Program-made: the position numbers and the translations under genes | Source of the DNA: Clostridia bacterium | GTDB taxonomy: Bacteria; Bacillota; Clostridia; Oscillospirales; CAG-272 | Length of the DNA: 64,000 nucleotides | Reading direction: 5' to 3' | Assembly (NCBI GenBank): GCA_017942005.1 | Contig: JAGAVJ010000013.1 | Coordinates: 62,001 to 126,000 of the forward strand | The notes under the pieces: generated by a model | Told to the model about the DNA's origin: nothing | The model's database searches: none | The model's input: only the letters and a program-made list of their open reading frames with translations | Shown here: one piece after another, positions 26,007-34,163 of the stretch | Layout: each line of letters begins with the position of its first letter | Numbering within the stretch: the stretch's first letter is position 1

Positions 26007-26717
26007 GAAACCAAAATGATGAAAAATATCTTATTAAAACTCTCCGGAGAAGCATTTGGCAAAGAAACCAAAGAAGGTGTAAAGACTGTTTTTGACGTTG
26101 CTACAGTCAATGCCTATGCCAATGCAATCAAAGACGGTCTTGCATACAGAGCACATATTTATGTGGTGTGCGGCGGTGGAAATGTCTGCCGCGGCCGTTC
26201 CTTTGGAGATCATGTTCTTGCCGATTACGCCGGTATGCTCGCGTCTATTCAGAATGCGCTGTTTTTAAACATTGAACTGGATAAATACGGTGTGAAAACA
26301 CAGGTAGTAACACCGGATAATTTCCAGATTCCGCACACCGTATCGGAAGCAGACATTGAAGCGGATACCCGTGTCATTATTTACGCCGGAGGTGTCGGCG
26401 AGCCCGGCCATTCCACCGATTACATCTGTGCAGTCAAGGCAAAGGAACACAACTGTGATATCTACTTTGCAAAGCACGGCTGTGACGGTGTTTACGACCG
26501 TGACCCCAATGGCGATGATAAAGAAAATGCTGTCTTTTTCCCGCAGCTGACCTTTGAGGAGATTGCGGAAAAGAATTTAAAGGTCATCGATAAAGAGGCG
26601 GCTGAGCTTTTGGTCGGTGCGGAATGCTGCTCTTATGTATTTGAGTTGACCGCGCAAAATATCGGTATGATGCTCTGTGCAAATGCATCCCAACTGCATA
26701 AAACAGAAATTCGCTGA
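26004..26717 (+). CDS. pyrH: UMP kinase
   Basis: A 237-residue amino-acid-kinase-fold protein with KNILLKLSGEAFG at the N-terminus, the glycine-rich VVCGGGNVCRG and the YDRDPN segment near the C-terminal third. It phosphorylates UMP to UDP. The length is close to the usual 235-245, though the closing part is less canonical than E. coli PyrH. It is separated from frr and tsf, its common neighbours, and precedes a pyridoxamine kinase gene. Confidence 0.85.
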   Translation: METKMMKNILLKLSGEAFGKETKEGVKTVFDVATVNAYANAIKDGLAYRAHIYVVCGGGNVCRGRSFGDHVLADYAGMLASIQNALFLNIELDKYGVKTQVVTPDNFQIPHTVSEADIEADTRVIIYAGGVGEPGHSTDYICAVKAKEHNCDIYFAKHGCDGVYDRDPNGDDKENAVFFPQLTFEEIAEKNLKVIDKEAAELLVGAECCSYVFELTAQNIGMMLCANASQLHKTEIR

Positions 26718-26724
26718 GGAAAAG

Positions 26725-26843
26725 TCTGAAAATATAATTTTCAGACTGTGTTTTGTGACTTAACCGCCTGCGGGCGGTCACAACTCCACGAAGAAAGGAA
26801 ACTTTCGCTAACGCGAAAGTCATGGTCATTAAAACGGAAAATG
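26725..26843 (+). promoter_or_regulatory. Intercistronic leader element with hairpin after the RBS (pdxK copy)
   Basis: An AGTCTGAAAA/TTTTCAGACT repeat is followed by a TTGTGAC...GTCACAA palindrome enlarged by an inserted CCGCC/GGGCGG hairpin, then ACTCCACG, AGAAAGGA and the stem ACTTTCGC/GCGAAAGT (26801-26820). ATG 26822 follows but is out of frame with the gene, whose ATG is at 26841. This copy shows that the conserved ATGGTCAT box is not kept for its peptide. Confidence 0.65.
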
Positions 26844-27689
26844 AAACGGATTGTCACCATACAAGACATTTCCTGTGTCGGCAGATGCAGTCTGACCGTT
26901 GCGCTCCCGGTCATTTCGGCGCTCGGTGTAGAATGTGCGGTTCTGCCAACGGCGGTATTATCCAATCATACCGCGTTCAGTCACTTTACCTTCCGTGACC
27001 TGACAGAAGATATCCTTCCGATCACAGAGGAATGGGTACGGCAGGATTTTCGCTTCGACGCCGTTTATACCGGATATCTGGGTTCAAAGGAACAAATCGC
27101 GCTTGTCTCGCATTTCATTGATACTGTACGTGAAAAACATCCCCAAACACATATCATTGTCGATCCTGCAATGGCAGATTTCGGAAAGCTGTATACCGGG
27201 TTTGATGCATCCTTTGCTGCATCCATGACAGGACTTTGCCAAAAAGCGGATATCATTCTTCCCAATCTGACAGAAGCTTCCCTGATGCTGGGAGTCCCCA
27301 TGAAAGAACAATACACAGAACATGCGCTGCACACCATTTTACAAGACCTTGCATCTCTTGGCTGCCGCTGTCCGATTCTGACTGGCGTTTCTCTGCACCC
27401 AGGCATGCTCGGTGCAATGGGATATGACAGTAAAAATACAGAAAATGCGTTCTTCTGCTATGAAAATGAGCATCTGCCGCGCCAGTTCCATGGTACCGGT
27501 GATATTTTTGCCTCTGTTGTAACGGGCGCTTTGACACGCGGAATGACACTGAAAGCCGCCGTTACACTGGCAGTTGACTATGTACTTGCCTGCATCCGTG
27601 CAACGATGGCTGATCCTGATGCCGTATGGTACGGCGTCAACTTTGAGTCATCGCTTGGAATGCTTTGCCGTGCGGTATCAAATGTTTAA
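26841..27689 (+). CDS. pdxY: Pyridoxamine/pyridoxal kinase
   Basis: A 282-residue ribokinase-fold kinase. The N-terminus MKRIVTIQDISCVGRCSLTV is typical of the PdxY/PdxK group, and the anion-hole motif near the end is HGTGDIFASVV with the catalytic Asp. It phosphorylates pyridoxal or pyridoxamine to salvage vitamin B6. The start is ATG 26841; the nearer ATG at 26822 is out of frame. A clear terminator follows. Confidence 0.88.
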   Translation: MKRIVTIQDISCVGRCSLTVALPVISALGVECAVLPTAVLSNHTAFSHFTFRDLTEDILPITEEWVRQDFRFDAVYTGYLGSKEQIALVSHFIDTVREKHPQTHIIVDPAMADFGKLYTGFDASFAASMTGLCQKADIILPNLTEASLMLGVPMKEQYTEHALHTILQDLASLGCRCPILTGVSLHPGMLGAMGYDSKNTENAFFCYENEHLPRQFHGTGDIFASVVTGALTRGMTLKAAVTLAVDYVLACIRATMADPDAVWYGVNFESSLGMLCRAVSNV

Positions 27690-27746
27690 TTTGAGGCCAA
27701 ACTTATTCTATATCATATCTATATAAAGATCAAAATAAGATAGAAA

Positions 27747-27790
27747 ACAGGAGATATTGCAATCCCTATATCTCCTGTATTTTCATTCTT
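27747..27790 (+). terminator. Terminator after pdxY
   Basis: ACAGGAGATAT (27747-27757) pairs perfectly with ATATCTCCTGT (27768-27778), followed by ATTTTCATTCTTTTC. Confidence 0.8.
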
Positions 27791-27832
27791 TTCTTGTATT
27801 GTAAACAATATGTGAATTCATAATCCAATCAC

Positions 27833-27861
27833 TTGATTTTATGATCGATACGTGATATAAT
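27833..27861 (+). promoter_or_regulatory. Promoter for the SPFH gene
   Basis: TTGATT (27833-27838), 17 nt, TATAAT (27856-27861). The leader of about 145 nt contains a small TACGC/GCGTA hairpin but nothing I recognise as a riboswitch. The rest of the 27690-28011 gap holds the pdxY terminator. Confidence 0.7.
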
Positions 27862-28011
27862 TATTACATCATCAAATCAAGAGAACTTGTAAAGCCCCGT
27901 GATCCGCTCTTGTTTTCGATGTTCAGACATCCCCCACCATAGATACGCTGCATCTTGCATCGCGTATTGTCATTTCATCGCTATTACATTCAGAGAGGAA
28001 AGGAACCACTC

Positions 28012-28896
28012 ATGAAAAAACACACTGGCACCATCGTTTTATCCATACTGATCATCCTGGCTGTCATCATCACCGTTTTATCCACATTTACCATCGTTCC
28101 GTCCGGCTATGTCGGCGTGAAAGTCACAATGGGACAGATTTCCGACACGGTATTGAAAAGCGGTACCTATCTGCACATTCCGTTTATTGAATCCATCGAC
28201 AAGGTCATGACCAAACAAATTGACCAGGTCTATCATGATTCAATCTGGGGTGAATCCTCCGATCAGACCGCGGTTTATATGTCCAATACCACAGTTACAT
28301 ATAAATTGAATCCGGAGAAAGCATCGTATGTTGTGAAAAACGTTGCCAATTATGATGATGACCTTGTGAACATGACACTTGTATCTTCCGCATTGAAAGC
28401 CGCTTCCAGAACCCTTTCTACAGAACAGGTCACAAACCGTTCTTTCATTGAATCTGCCGCTGTGGAAGCGCTGCAGGCAGCTGTCAACAACAAATACGGC
28501 GACGATGTCGTAACCATTCTCAACGTCAACATCAATGACATGAACTTTGAGGATTCTTATCAGGACGCAATCGCAGAACGTCAGCTGTCAGAAATTTCTT
28601 ATCAAAAACAGGTCATTGAAAACAAAACCGCCTTGGAAAAAGCAGAGGCTGACAAACAGGTCGCCATTACCAATGCAGAAGCACAGGCAGAAGCCAATAA
28701 AATCGAAGCAGAAGCACAGGCAGAGATTGTCCGTATTCAGGCAGAAGCGCAAGCGGAAGCCAATCGCAAGCTTTCAGATTCCCTCACAGATCAGCTTGTA
28801 GAATACCAGAAGGTAGAAGCATGGGACGGCAAGCTTCCTGTCGTACAGGGCTCTGACAATACCTTTATGGATGTCAGCGGTCTTGCCGGCAATTAA
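28012..28896 (+). CDS. SPFH/band-7 (prohibitin-like) membrane protein
   Basis: A 294-residue protein with one N-terminal membrane helix (residues about 6-28), then an SPFH domain (FTIVPSGYVGVKVTMGQISDTVLKSG onward). A long Ala/Glu/Gln-rich coiled coil follows (EAQAEANKIEAEAQAEIVRI and similar, about 215-265). Such proteins oligomerise at the membrane and act as scaffolds for proteases or lipid domains. The start at ATG 28012 has GGAAAGGA 6-10 nt upstream. The gene has its own promoter. Confidence 0.88.
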   Translation: MKKHTGTIVLSILIILAVIITVLSTFTIVPSGYVGVKVTMGQISDTVLKSGTYLHIPFIESIDKVMTKQIDQVYHDSIWGESSDQTAVYMSNTTVTYKLNPEKASYVVKNVANYDDDLVNMTLVSSALKAASRTLSTEQVTNRSFIESAAVEALQAAVNNKYGDDVVTILNVNINDMNFEDSYQDAIAERQLSEISYQKQVIENKTALEKAEADKQVAITNAEAQAEANKIEAEAQAEIVRIQAEAQAEANRKLSDSLTDQLVEYQKVEAWDGKLPVVQGSDNTFMDVSGLAGN

Positions 28897-28924
28897 GCCT
28901 CTATCTGTAAAAAGGAAAGGAACC

Positions 28925-29029
28925 AAGTCTGAAAAATAAATTTTTCAGACCGTGTTTTGTGACTTCGTCACAACTCCACAATGAAAGGAGATAACTTTCA
29001 CTTTCGTGAAAGTTATGGTCATAATCATG
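28925..29029 (+). promoter_or_regulatory. Intercistronic leader element with hairpin between RBS and start (zinc-ribbon gene)
   Basis: AGTCTGAAAAA/TTTTTCAGACC, TTGTGACTTCGTCACAA, ACTCCACA, GAAAGGAG, then a perfect 9-bp stem AACTTTCAC/GTGAAAGTT that ends at ATG 29015, with in-frame ATG 29027. Compared with the DUF58 and pdxY copies the arms show paired changes (TCGC/GCGA versus TCAC/GTGA). Confidence 0.72.
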
Positions 29030-29440
29030 AAAAGCATAAAACCGGGACGCGGACCGTCGTTTATGAGCGGCGTCAGCTGTATTTTCGTTGCACTGTTCGG
29101 CGTTGTCTGGACAGGAATTGCAGTATCCATTGGCGCCGGTTTCTTTTCCCTGTTCGGAGTCGTTTTCATTCTGTTCGCAATTGTGCAGGCAATCTACAAT
29201 TTTCACAATGCAACGCAGAAAAATCGTTACTCGTCGTTCGATATTGTGGATGGGAACGAGGAAACAGATCCCCTGAACCATCGATTCGGTGCACAAAATT
29301 CTTTGTCCTCACCGTCCGAAGAAACGTATCAAACGGAAGAAAAACAGGATACAAAAAACAGCAAATTCTGTCCCTATTGCGGAACAAAACTTGAAGAAAA
29401 CTTCAAATACTGCAATCAGTGCGGCAAAAAAATCCCTTAA
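29027..29440 (+). CDS. Small membrane protein with C-terminal zinc ribbon
   Basis: A 137-residue protein: two hydrophobic segments at about 12-55, a Ser/Glu-rich linker, and a C-terminal zinc ribbon FCPYCGTKLEENFKYCNQCGKKI (four Cys in two CxxC pairs). The function is unknown. It follows the SPFH gene in the same direction, so the two may be co-transcribed and work at the same membrane site. The start is chosen as in the other two-ATG modules. Confidence 0.75.
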   Translation: MKSIKPGRGPSFMSGVSCIFVALFGVVWTGIAVSIGAGFFSLFGVVFILFAIVQAIYNFHNATQKNRYSSFDIVDGNEETDPLNHRFGAQNSLSSPSEETYQTEEKQDTKNSKFCPYCGTKLEENFKYCNQCGKKIP

Positions 29441-29456
29441 TATCGATAATTTTCAA

Positions 29457-29532
29457 CAAAAAGGATTCTCGAAAGAAAAAAATATTCATGCTTGACATGT
29501 ATGTTTTTTGCAAAAGAGAATCCTTTTCTTTG
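29457..29532 (+). terminator. Terminator with long loop
   Basis: AAAAGGATTCTC (29459-29470) pairs perfectly with GAGAATCCTTTT (29516-29527); the 45-nt loop holds a second small inverted repeat around CATGCTTGACATGTATG. Confidence 0.7.
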
Positions 29533-29545
29533 TCGATTTTTGCTA

Positions 29546-29574
29546 TTGCAAAATTGTAAAAAGTATTATATAAT
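29546..29574 (+). promoter_or_regulatory. Promoter for the antiporter gene
   Basis: TTGCAA (29546-29551), 17 nt, TATAAT (29569-29574). An 80-nt leader follows, including GGGTGTAATCTCCCC, with no recognised riboswitch. Confidence 0.6.
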
Positions 29575-29656
29575 ATATAAGGTTAAGGGTGTAATCTCCC
29601 CGTCGAAATTAAACGCCGCTTAATCCTACTCTTACAAGAATTGGAAGTGTCCACAC

Positions 29657-30958
29657 ATGTCTGTTTTATTATCCATATCCATTGGCATGATCGCCGCGCT
29701 CATGATGTCCCGTTTGGCAAAGCTGGTTTCTTTACCGGCCGTCACCGCCTATCTGGTCGCGGGCATTCTTGTCGGTCCCTGCTGTCTCGGTTTACTCGGA
29801 ATTGAAGGTGTCGGCTTCACATCCATGGAGTCACTGGAAAAGCTTTCCATCATCTCCGATTGTGCGCTTGGCTTTATTGCATTTTCTATCGGCAATGAAT
29901 TTCGTTTGTCACAGCTGAAAAAAACAGGCAAACAGGCAACGGCAATCGGTATTGTACAGGCGTGTGCCGCAACGGTAATTGTGGACATCGTATTAATGGT
30001 TCTCCATTTTGCAATGCCGGATAAAGTCTCTATCCCCGCTGTCATAACGCTTGGTGCAATTGCATCTGCAACAGCTCCTGCCGCAACACTGATGGTCGTT
30101 CGCCAGTATAAAGCAAAAGGTGCACTGACCGATTTGCTGCTTCCGATTGTCGCACTGGACGATGCGGTCGGTCTTGTTCTGTTTGCCGTGTCCTTTGGCA
30201 TCGCACGTGCCATGCAGAGCGGTCACATGGACGTCATCTCTATCGTTGTCAATCCGCTGATTGAAATTATTGCATCTTTGATTCTCGGCGCTGTCATGGG
30301 CTTTCTGCTCACTTATGTTGAAAAATTTTTCCATTCGCGTTCCAAGCGCATGTCCATTTCCATTGCATTTGTATTTTTGACAGTTGCACTTTCTATGATC
30401 GAAATTGAATTTGGCGCCGTGAAAATCGGATTCTCTTCGCTGCTTGTCTGTATGATGCTTGGTACCATCTTCTGCAACATCTGCGACTTCTCAGAAGAAC
30501 TGATGGAGCGTGTAGACGGTTGGACAACACCGTTGTTTGTCATATTCTTTATGCTTTCCGGTGCAGAGCTTGATCTCACGGTCTTTAAAGATATCAGCAT
30601 CGTTTTCATCGGTCTGATGTATCTGATCTCGCGTGCAGTCGGTAAATGGAGCGGCGCTTTTGTCAGTGCAAAGGCAACACACTGTTCTGATAATGTCTGC
30701 AAATATCTTGGCGTCACGCTGCTTCCGCAGGCAGGTGTTGCCCTTGGCATGTCGCTGCAGGTCGCGCCGCTTGGTGAAGAGGGTGCGCTCATCCGCAATA
30801 TTGTGTTGTTCAGCGTAATGATTTTAGAGCTGGTCGGTCCGCTGATGACAAAAATTGCGCTGACCAAATCCGGAGATATCATCCCGGAAGGCCGTACTTC
30901 CTCCCGCGGTGTGGTTCCGTCTAAGGCGGCGGAGGCTCAAAAACCGAAAAACGATTAA
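29657..30958 (+). CDS. CPA2-family cation:proton antiporter
   Basis: A 433-residue membrane protein with about 12-13 helices of the Na+/H+ exchanger fold, including the unwound-helix region ASATAPAATLMVVRQY and the ion-site Asp pair in VALDDAVGLVLF. It probably exchanges Na+ or K+ for protons at the cytoplasmic membrane. It has no C-terminal TrkA-N domain, unlike KefB/C. It has its own promoter and terminator. Confidence 0.88.
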   Translation: MSVLLSISIGMIAALMMSRLAKLVSLPAVTAYLVAGILVGPCCLGLLGIEGVGFTSMESLEKLSIISDCALGFIAFSIGNEFRLSQLKKTGKQATAIGIVQACAATVIVDIVLMVLHFAMPDKVSIPAVITLGAIASATAPAATLMVVRQYKAKGALTDLLLPIVALDDAVGLVLFAVSFGIARAMQSGHMDVISIVVNPLIEIIASLILGAVMGFLLTYVEKFFHSRSKRMSISIAFVFLTVALSMIEIEFGAVKIGFSSLLVCMMLGTIFCNICDFSEELMERVDGWTTPLFVIFFMLSGAELDLTVFKDISIVFIGLMYLISRAVGKWSGAFVSAKATHCSDNVCKYLGVTLLPQAGVALGMSLQVAPLGEEGALIRNIVLFSVMILELVGPLMTKIALTKSGDIIPEGRTSSRGVVPSKAAEAQKPKND

Positions 30959-30978
30959 TTCCATTATTCCATATTCAA

Positions 30979-31026
30979 CGGGCTGTTGCAAGTTTTCACT
31001 TGCAATAGCCCCTGTATATTTTTTTA
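30979..31026 (+). terminator. Terminator after the antiporter gene
   Basis: GGGCTGTTGCAAG (30980-30992) pairs with CTTGCAATAGCCC (30999-31011), followed by TGTATATTTTTTT. The stem closely resembles the end hairpin of the family B repeats at 58045 and 62006. Confidence 0.85.
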
Positions 31027-31992
31027 ATGAATGATCTCCCGCGGGCTGACACCGTATTCTGCCTTAAAAGCCCTGTAGAAACCAGCATAATCATTGAATC
31101 CTGCGCGGTAGCAGACTTCTCCTGCCGGAACACCGCACTCCAGCAGCTGCTTTGCCAGCATCAATCGCCGGATGGTAATATAGCGATAGACCGGAATACC
31201 AACCTCCCGGCTGAACGTATGTGACAAATGATATTTGCTGATAAAAAAGGAATCTGCAATGCGATCCAGTGTCAGGGCCTCATGGCAGTGATCCCCTATA
31301 TAAGCAAGGATACGAGAAACAAGTGCGGCGTTCTGCCCTGCGTCACTTCTGTCTTCCGGTATCGCCGCTGCGGATATCGGCGTTTTTTGGACAGCAGGTA
31401 CGTCGGCGGTACTGCTGCCGTACCGATTTCGATCCGGTTTGGTGAGATTTGTGCAGCCTGGTTCTTCTGTGCACCGTTTTGCCATCACACGATTCAATTC
31501 CACCATAAACTGTAGGAAAATCCCGTTTGCATACAGCTGTGCCCCAAGCGCGCTGCTCTGTGTTTCATTTACAAGCGTCATTAAATGATTCCCAACTGCG
31601 GTGATCTGTGCGTCATCGTGATCTGCGCGGATCAGATTTTGCTGCCACGGCACCGTTTGCGCAAAGCAATCGGTTAAGTTGGTGAAATCATCGGACAGAG
31701 ACAATACATAGTCGTTCTTGATCCACAGTACAATTCGTTCATAAACATCGCTTCCCGGATGGATGATTGGTCTGTGCAGTGCCTGCGGATGAATGAGCAG
31801 GATATCCCCTCTCTGCATCGGATAAATTCTGCCGTCTACCCACATGGAAACATCTCCTGACAAAAGCTGATAAACCTCATAAAACGAGTGATGATGTATG
31901 GCGATATCCGGACCGACCGCTTCTCTGTAATAATAGATTTCATATGTCTGACTGTGCATATTCTGGTTCTGTGTAAAGGACTGTGACTGCAT
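31024..31992 (-). CDS. AraC-family transcriptional regulator
   Basis: A 322-residue regulator with an N-terminal cupin sensor domain (HHHSFYEVYQLLSGDVSMWVDGRIYPMQRGDILLIHP) and two C-terminal helix-turn-helix motifs (LDRIADSFFISKYHLSHTFSREVG and AGEVCYRAGFNDYAGFYRAFKAEYGVSP). It is divergent from kdgA-kdgK, so it probably controls them in response to a sugar acid or uronate breakdown product. Its promoter overlaps the intergenic space it shares with kdgA. Confidence 0.9.
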   Translation of the reverse strand: MQSQSFTQNQNMHSQTYEIYYYREAVGPDIAIHHHSFYEVYQLLSGDVSMWVDGRIYPMQRGDILLIHPQALHRPIIHPGSDVYERIVLWIKNDYVLSLSDDFTNLTDCFAQTVPWQQNLIRADHDDAQITAVGNHLMTLVNETQSSALGAQLYANGIFLQFMVELNRVMAKRCTEEPGCTNLTKPDRNRYGSSTADVPAVQKTPISAAAIPEDRSDAGQNAALVSRILAYIGDHCHEALTLDRIADSFFISKYHLSHTFSREVGIPVYRYITIRRLMLAKQLLECGVPAGEVCYRAGFNDYAGFYRAFKAEYGVSPREIIH

Positions 31993-32022
31993 AAAATCCC
32001 CTCATACATAAATGATGCCTCT

Positions 32023-32051
32023 ATTATACCGCAAGTTTTGCAATATTTCAA
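32023..32051 (-). promoter_or_regulatory. Promoter for the AraC-family gene
   Basis: On the minus strand TTGAAA (32051-32046), 17 nt, TATAAT (32028-32023). Confidence 0.75.
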
Positions 32052-32064
32052 GCAATTTGCGCAA

Positions 32065-32093
32065 TAAACATTGTTTTATTTTTTTGATATACT
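32065..32093 (+). promoter_or_regulatory. Candidate activator-dependent promoter for kdgA-kdgK
   Basis: TATACT (32088-32093) is preceded at 17 nt by a poor -35, TAAACA (32065-32070). The weak -35 next to a divergent AraC-family gene fits an activated promoter. The repeated TTGC/GCAA words between 32035 and 32064 could be the operator, but this is a guess. Confidence 0.5.
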
Positions 32094-32190
32094 ATATGCG
32101 GGATGGAAGGTATTTCATCCAAAGTACAAAAATCGCCATTTACATAGAATACCATATGAAATTTATAAAAAGAGAACAGGAGATATCCCT

Positions 32191-32844
32191 ATGTCTACAG
32201 TGAATCAGCGTATCAGCGAAATCGGTATTGTGCCGGTCATCAAGCTGTCAAATCCTGTGCGTGATGCAGCGCCACTTGCAAAAGCGCTCTGTGCCGGCGG
32301 TGTTCCGGTCGCTGAGGTGACATTCCGTGCGGCGGGTGCAGATACTGCCATTCGATTGATGAAGGAAGCATGCCCCGAGATGCTGGTCGGTACAGGCACC
32401 GTTTTGACCACAGAGCAAATCGACCGCGCCATTGCAGCCGGTGCAGAATTCATCGTAACCCCTGGTCTTGACCCTGAGTTGGTCGTTTATGCACAGCGTG
32501 AAGATAAAAATATTCCAATTTTTCCGGGCTGCACCACCCCGACAGACTATCATACTGCGTACAAGCTGGGGCTCGAAGTTTTAAAGTTCTTCCCAGCAGA
32601 ACAGTCCGGCGGACTTGCAAAAATCAAAGCAATGAGTGCACCGTTCCCGATGTTCAAGGTGATGCCAACCGGCGGAATTTCGCTGAAAAACTTGAAGGAA
32701 TATCTTTCTTCTTCTGCCATCTGTGCATGCGGCGGTTCCTATATGGTCACCGCAGACCTGATTGAAAACGGAAAATGGGATGAAATCACAGACCTATGCA
32801 AAAAATCCAGAGAAATTGTCAAGGAGGCACGTTCCAATGGCTAA
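32191..32844 (+). CDS. eda: KDPG/KHG aldolase
   Basis: A 217-residue TIM-barrel aldolase with EVTFRAAGAD (catalytic Glu region), GTGTVLT, and the Schiff-base Lys in VLKFFPAEQSGG. It cleaves 2-keto-3-deoxy-6-phosphogluconate to pyruvate and glyceraldehyde-3-phosphate, the last step of uronate or Entner-Doudoroff breakdown. The start is ATG 32191, with CAGGAGA 8 nt upstream. It overlaps the kinase gene by 8 nt. Confidence 0.93.
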   Translation: MSTVNQRISEIGIVPVIKLSNPVRDAAPLAKALCAGGVPVAEVTFRAAGADTAIRLMKEACPEMLVGTGTVLTTEQIDRAIAAGAEFIVTPGLDPELVVYAQREDKNIPIFPGCTTPTDYHTAYKLGLEVLKFFPAEQSGGLAKIKAMSAPFPMFKVMPTGGISLKNLKEYLSSSAICACGGSYMVTADLIENGKWDEITDLCKKSREIVKEARSNG

Positions 32845-33859
32845 AATTGTTACTTTTGGTGAAATCATGCTTCGCTTAGCGCCAAACGGTTATTACCGTT
32901 TCTTCCAGAATGATCAAATGCAGGCAACCTTTGGCGGCGGTGAAGCCAATGTTGCGGTTTCCCTTGCCAATTACGGCATGAATTCCGTCTATGTCACAAA
33001 GCTTCCCAAGCATGCCATCGGTCAGGCTGCCGTAGATTCTCTTCGCTATTTTGGGGTTGACACCTCGCATATCACCCGCGGCGGGGATCGTGTCGGTATT
33101 TATTATCTTGAAAAAGGCGCATCCCAGCGCGGTTCCGTTTGTATTTATGACCGTGCGCATTCTGCCATTCAAGAAGCAAAGCCGGAAGATTTTGATTGGG
33201 AGCAGATTTTTGACGGTGCCGACTGGTTCCACTTCACCGGCATTACACCTGCACTTGGCAAAAACCTGGTAGAAATCTGCAAGCAGGCATGCATTGCTGC
33301 GAAAGCAAAAGGCGTAAAGATTTCCTGCGACCTGAACTACCGCGGCAAACTGTGGACAAGAGAAGAAGCACGTGCGGCAATGACCGAGCTTTGCAGCTAT
33401 GTTGACGTCTGTATTTCCAATGAGGAAGATGCGAAAGATGTTTTCGGCATTGAAGCAGAAGGCACCGACATTTATAGCGGTAAATTAAACCATGAAGGCT
33501 ACAAGTCCGTAGCGAAACAGCTTGCCGACAAATTTGGTTTTGAAAAGGTTGCAATTACCCTGCGTACTTCTATTTCCGCATCCGACAACGACTGGGCGGG
33601 CATGCTTTACGATGGTGAAAACTACTGTTTCTCCAAGTCTTATCATCTGCATATCGTTGACCGTGTCGGCGGCGGAGATTCTTTTGGCGGCGGTCTGATC
33701 TACTCGATTTTAAGTGGGAAAACATCCCAGCAAACGATTGAATTTGCAGTTGCTGCATCCGCGTTGAAACACTCTGTGGAAGGCGACTTCAACCGTGTCA
33801 GCGTCGCAGAGGTTGAAAAGCTTGCCGGCGGCGATGCGTCCGGACGCGTACAAAGATAA
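32837..33859 (+). CDS. kdgK: 2-keto-3-deoxygluconate kinase (PfkB family)
   Basis: A 340-residue PfkB-family kinase with the N-terminal MAKIVTFGEIMLRLAPNGYYRFFQ and the C-terminal anion-hole motif VGGGDSFGGGLIY with the catalytic Asp. It phosphorylates KDG to KDPG, the substrate of the aldolase encoded just upstream. AAGGAGG lies 9 nt before the ATG, inside the aldolase gene. Confidence 0.92.
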   Translation: MAKIVTFGEIMLRLAPNGYYRFFQNDQMQATFGGGEANVAVSLANYGMNSVYVTKLPKHAIGQAAVDSLRYFGVDTSHITRGGDRVGIYYLEKGASQRGSVCIYDRAHSAIQEAKPEDFDWEQIFDGADWFHFTGITPALGKNLVEICKQACIAAKAKGVKISCDLNYRGKLWTREEARAAMTELCSYVDVCISNEEDAKDVFGIEAEGTDIYSGKLNHEGYKSVAKQLADKFGFEKVAITLRTSISASDNDWAGMLYDGENYCFSKSYHLHIVDRVGGGDSFGGGLIYSILSGKTSQQTIEFAVAASALKHSVEGDFNRVSVAEVEKLAGGDASGRVQR

Positions 33860-33889
33860 AAAGACAGCGATTATCTATTTCCATAATGC

Positions 33890-33937
33890 AAAAGGACAGG
33901 TTCCGCTTTCCCTGGCGTGATCCTGTCCTTTATTTTT
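33890..33937 (+). terminator. Terminator after kdgK
   Basis: AAAGGACAGG (33891-33900) pairs with CCTGTCCTTT (33922-33931), followed by ATTTTT. Confidence 0.88.
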
Positions 33938-33954
33938 ACGTGTAGTTAACGGAT

Positions 33955-34145
33955 TTTATGGGGAAAACTTTTTTAAAAAAAAGATTTTCCCCAAACCCCA
34001 TTCAAAAAACTTTAAACTGGGATAAATGAACAAAAATTTATGTATTTTTTGTCCGTTTAAAAGTTTTTGTGTGGGAGTTTGAGGAGGTGCTTTTTTCAAA
34101 AAGCATCTCCTCATCCCCCTTACCCCTTTTTAAAAAACTTTAAGT
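33955..34145 (-). repeat. Family C composite repeat, reverse orientation
   Basis: Read on the minus strand it has the order of the copy at 43917: the GAGGAGATGCTTTTT hairpin, then AAACTCCCACACAAAAACTTTT, about 60 nt of AT-rich sequence, then AAAGTTTTTTGAATGGGGTTTGG and the GGGGAAAATC/GTTTTCCCC hairpin. Clear terminal inverted repeats are not visible. It fills the space between kdgK and the convergent SbcC-like gene; with the kdgK terminator it accounts for the 33860-34163 gap. Confidence 0.65.
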
Positions 34146-34163
34146 TTGATAAAACGAACGACA

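Noticed and set aside
25264..26010. Operon linking thioredoxin and pyrH
   Set aside because: A hairpin terminator at 25779 and a good promoter at 25905 separate them.
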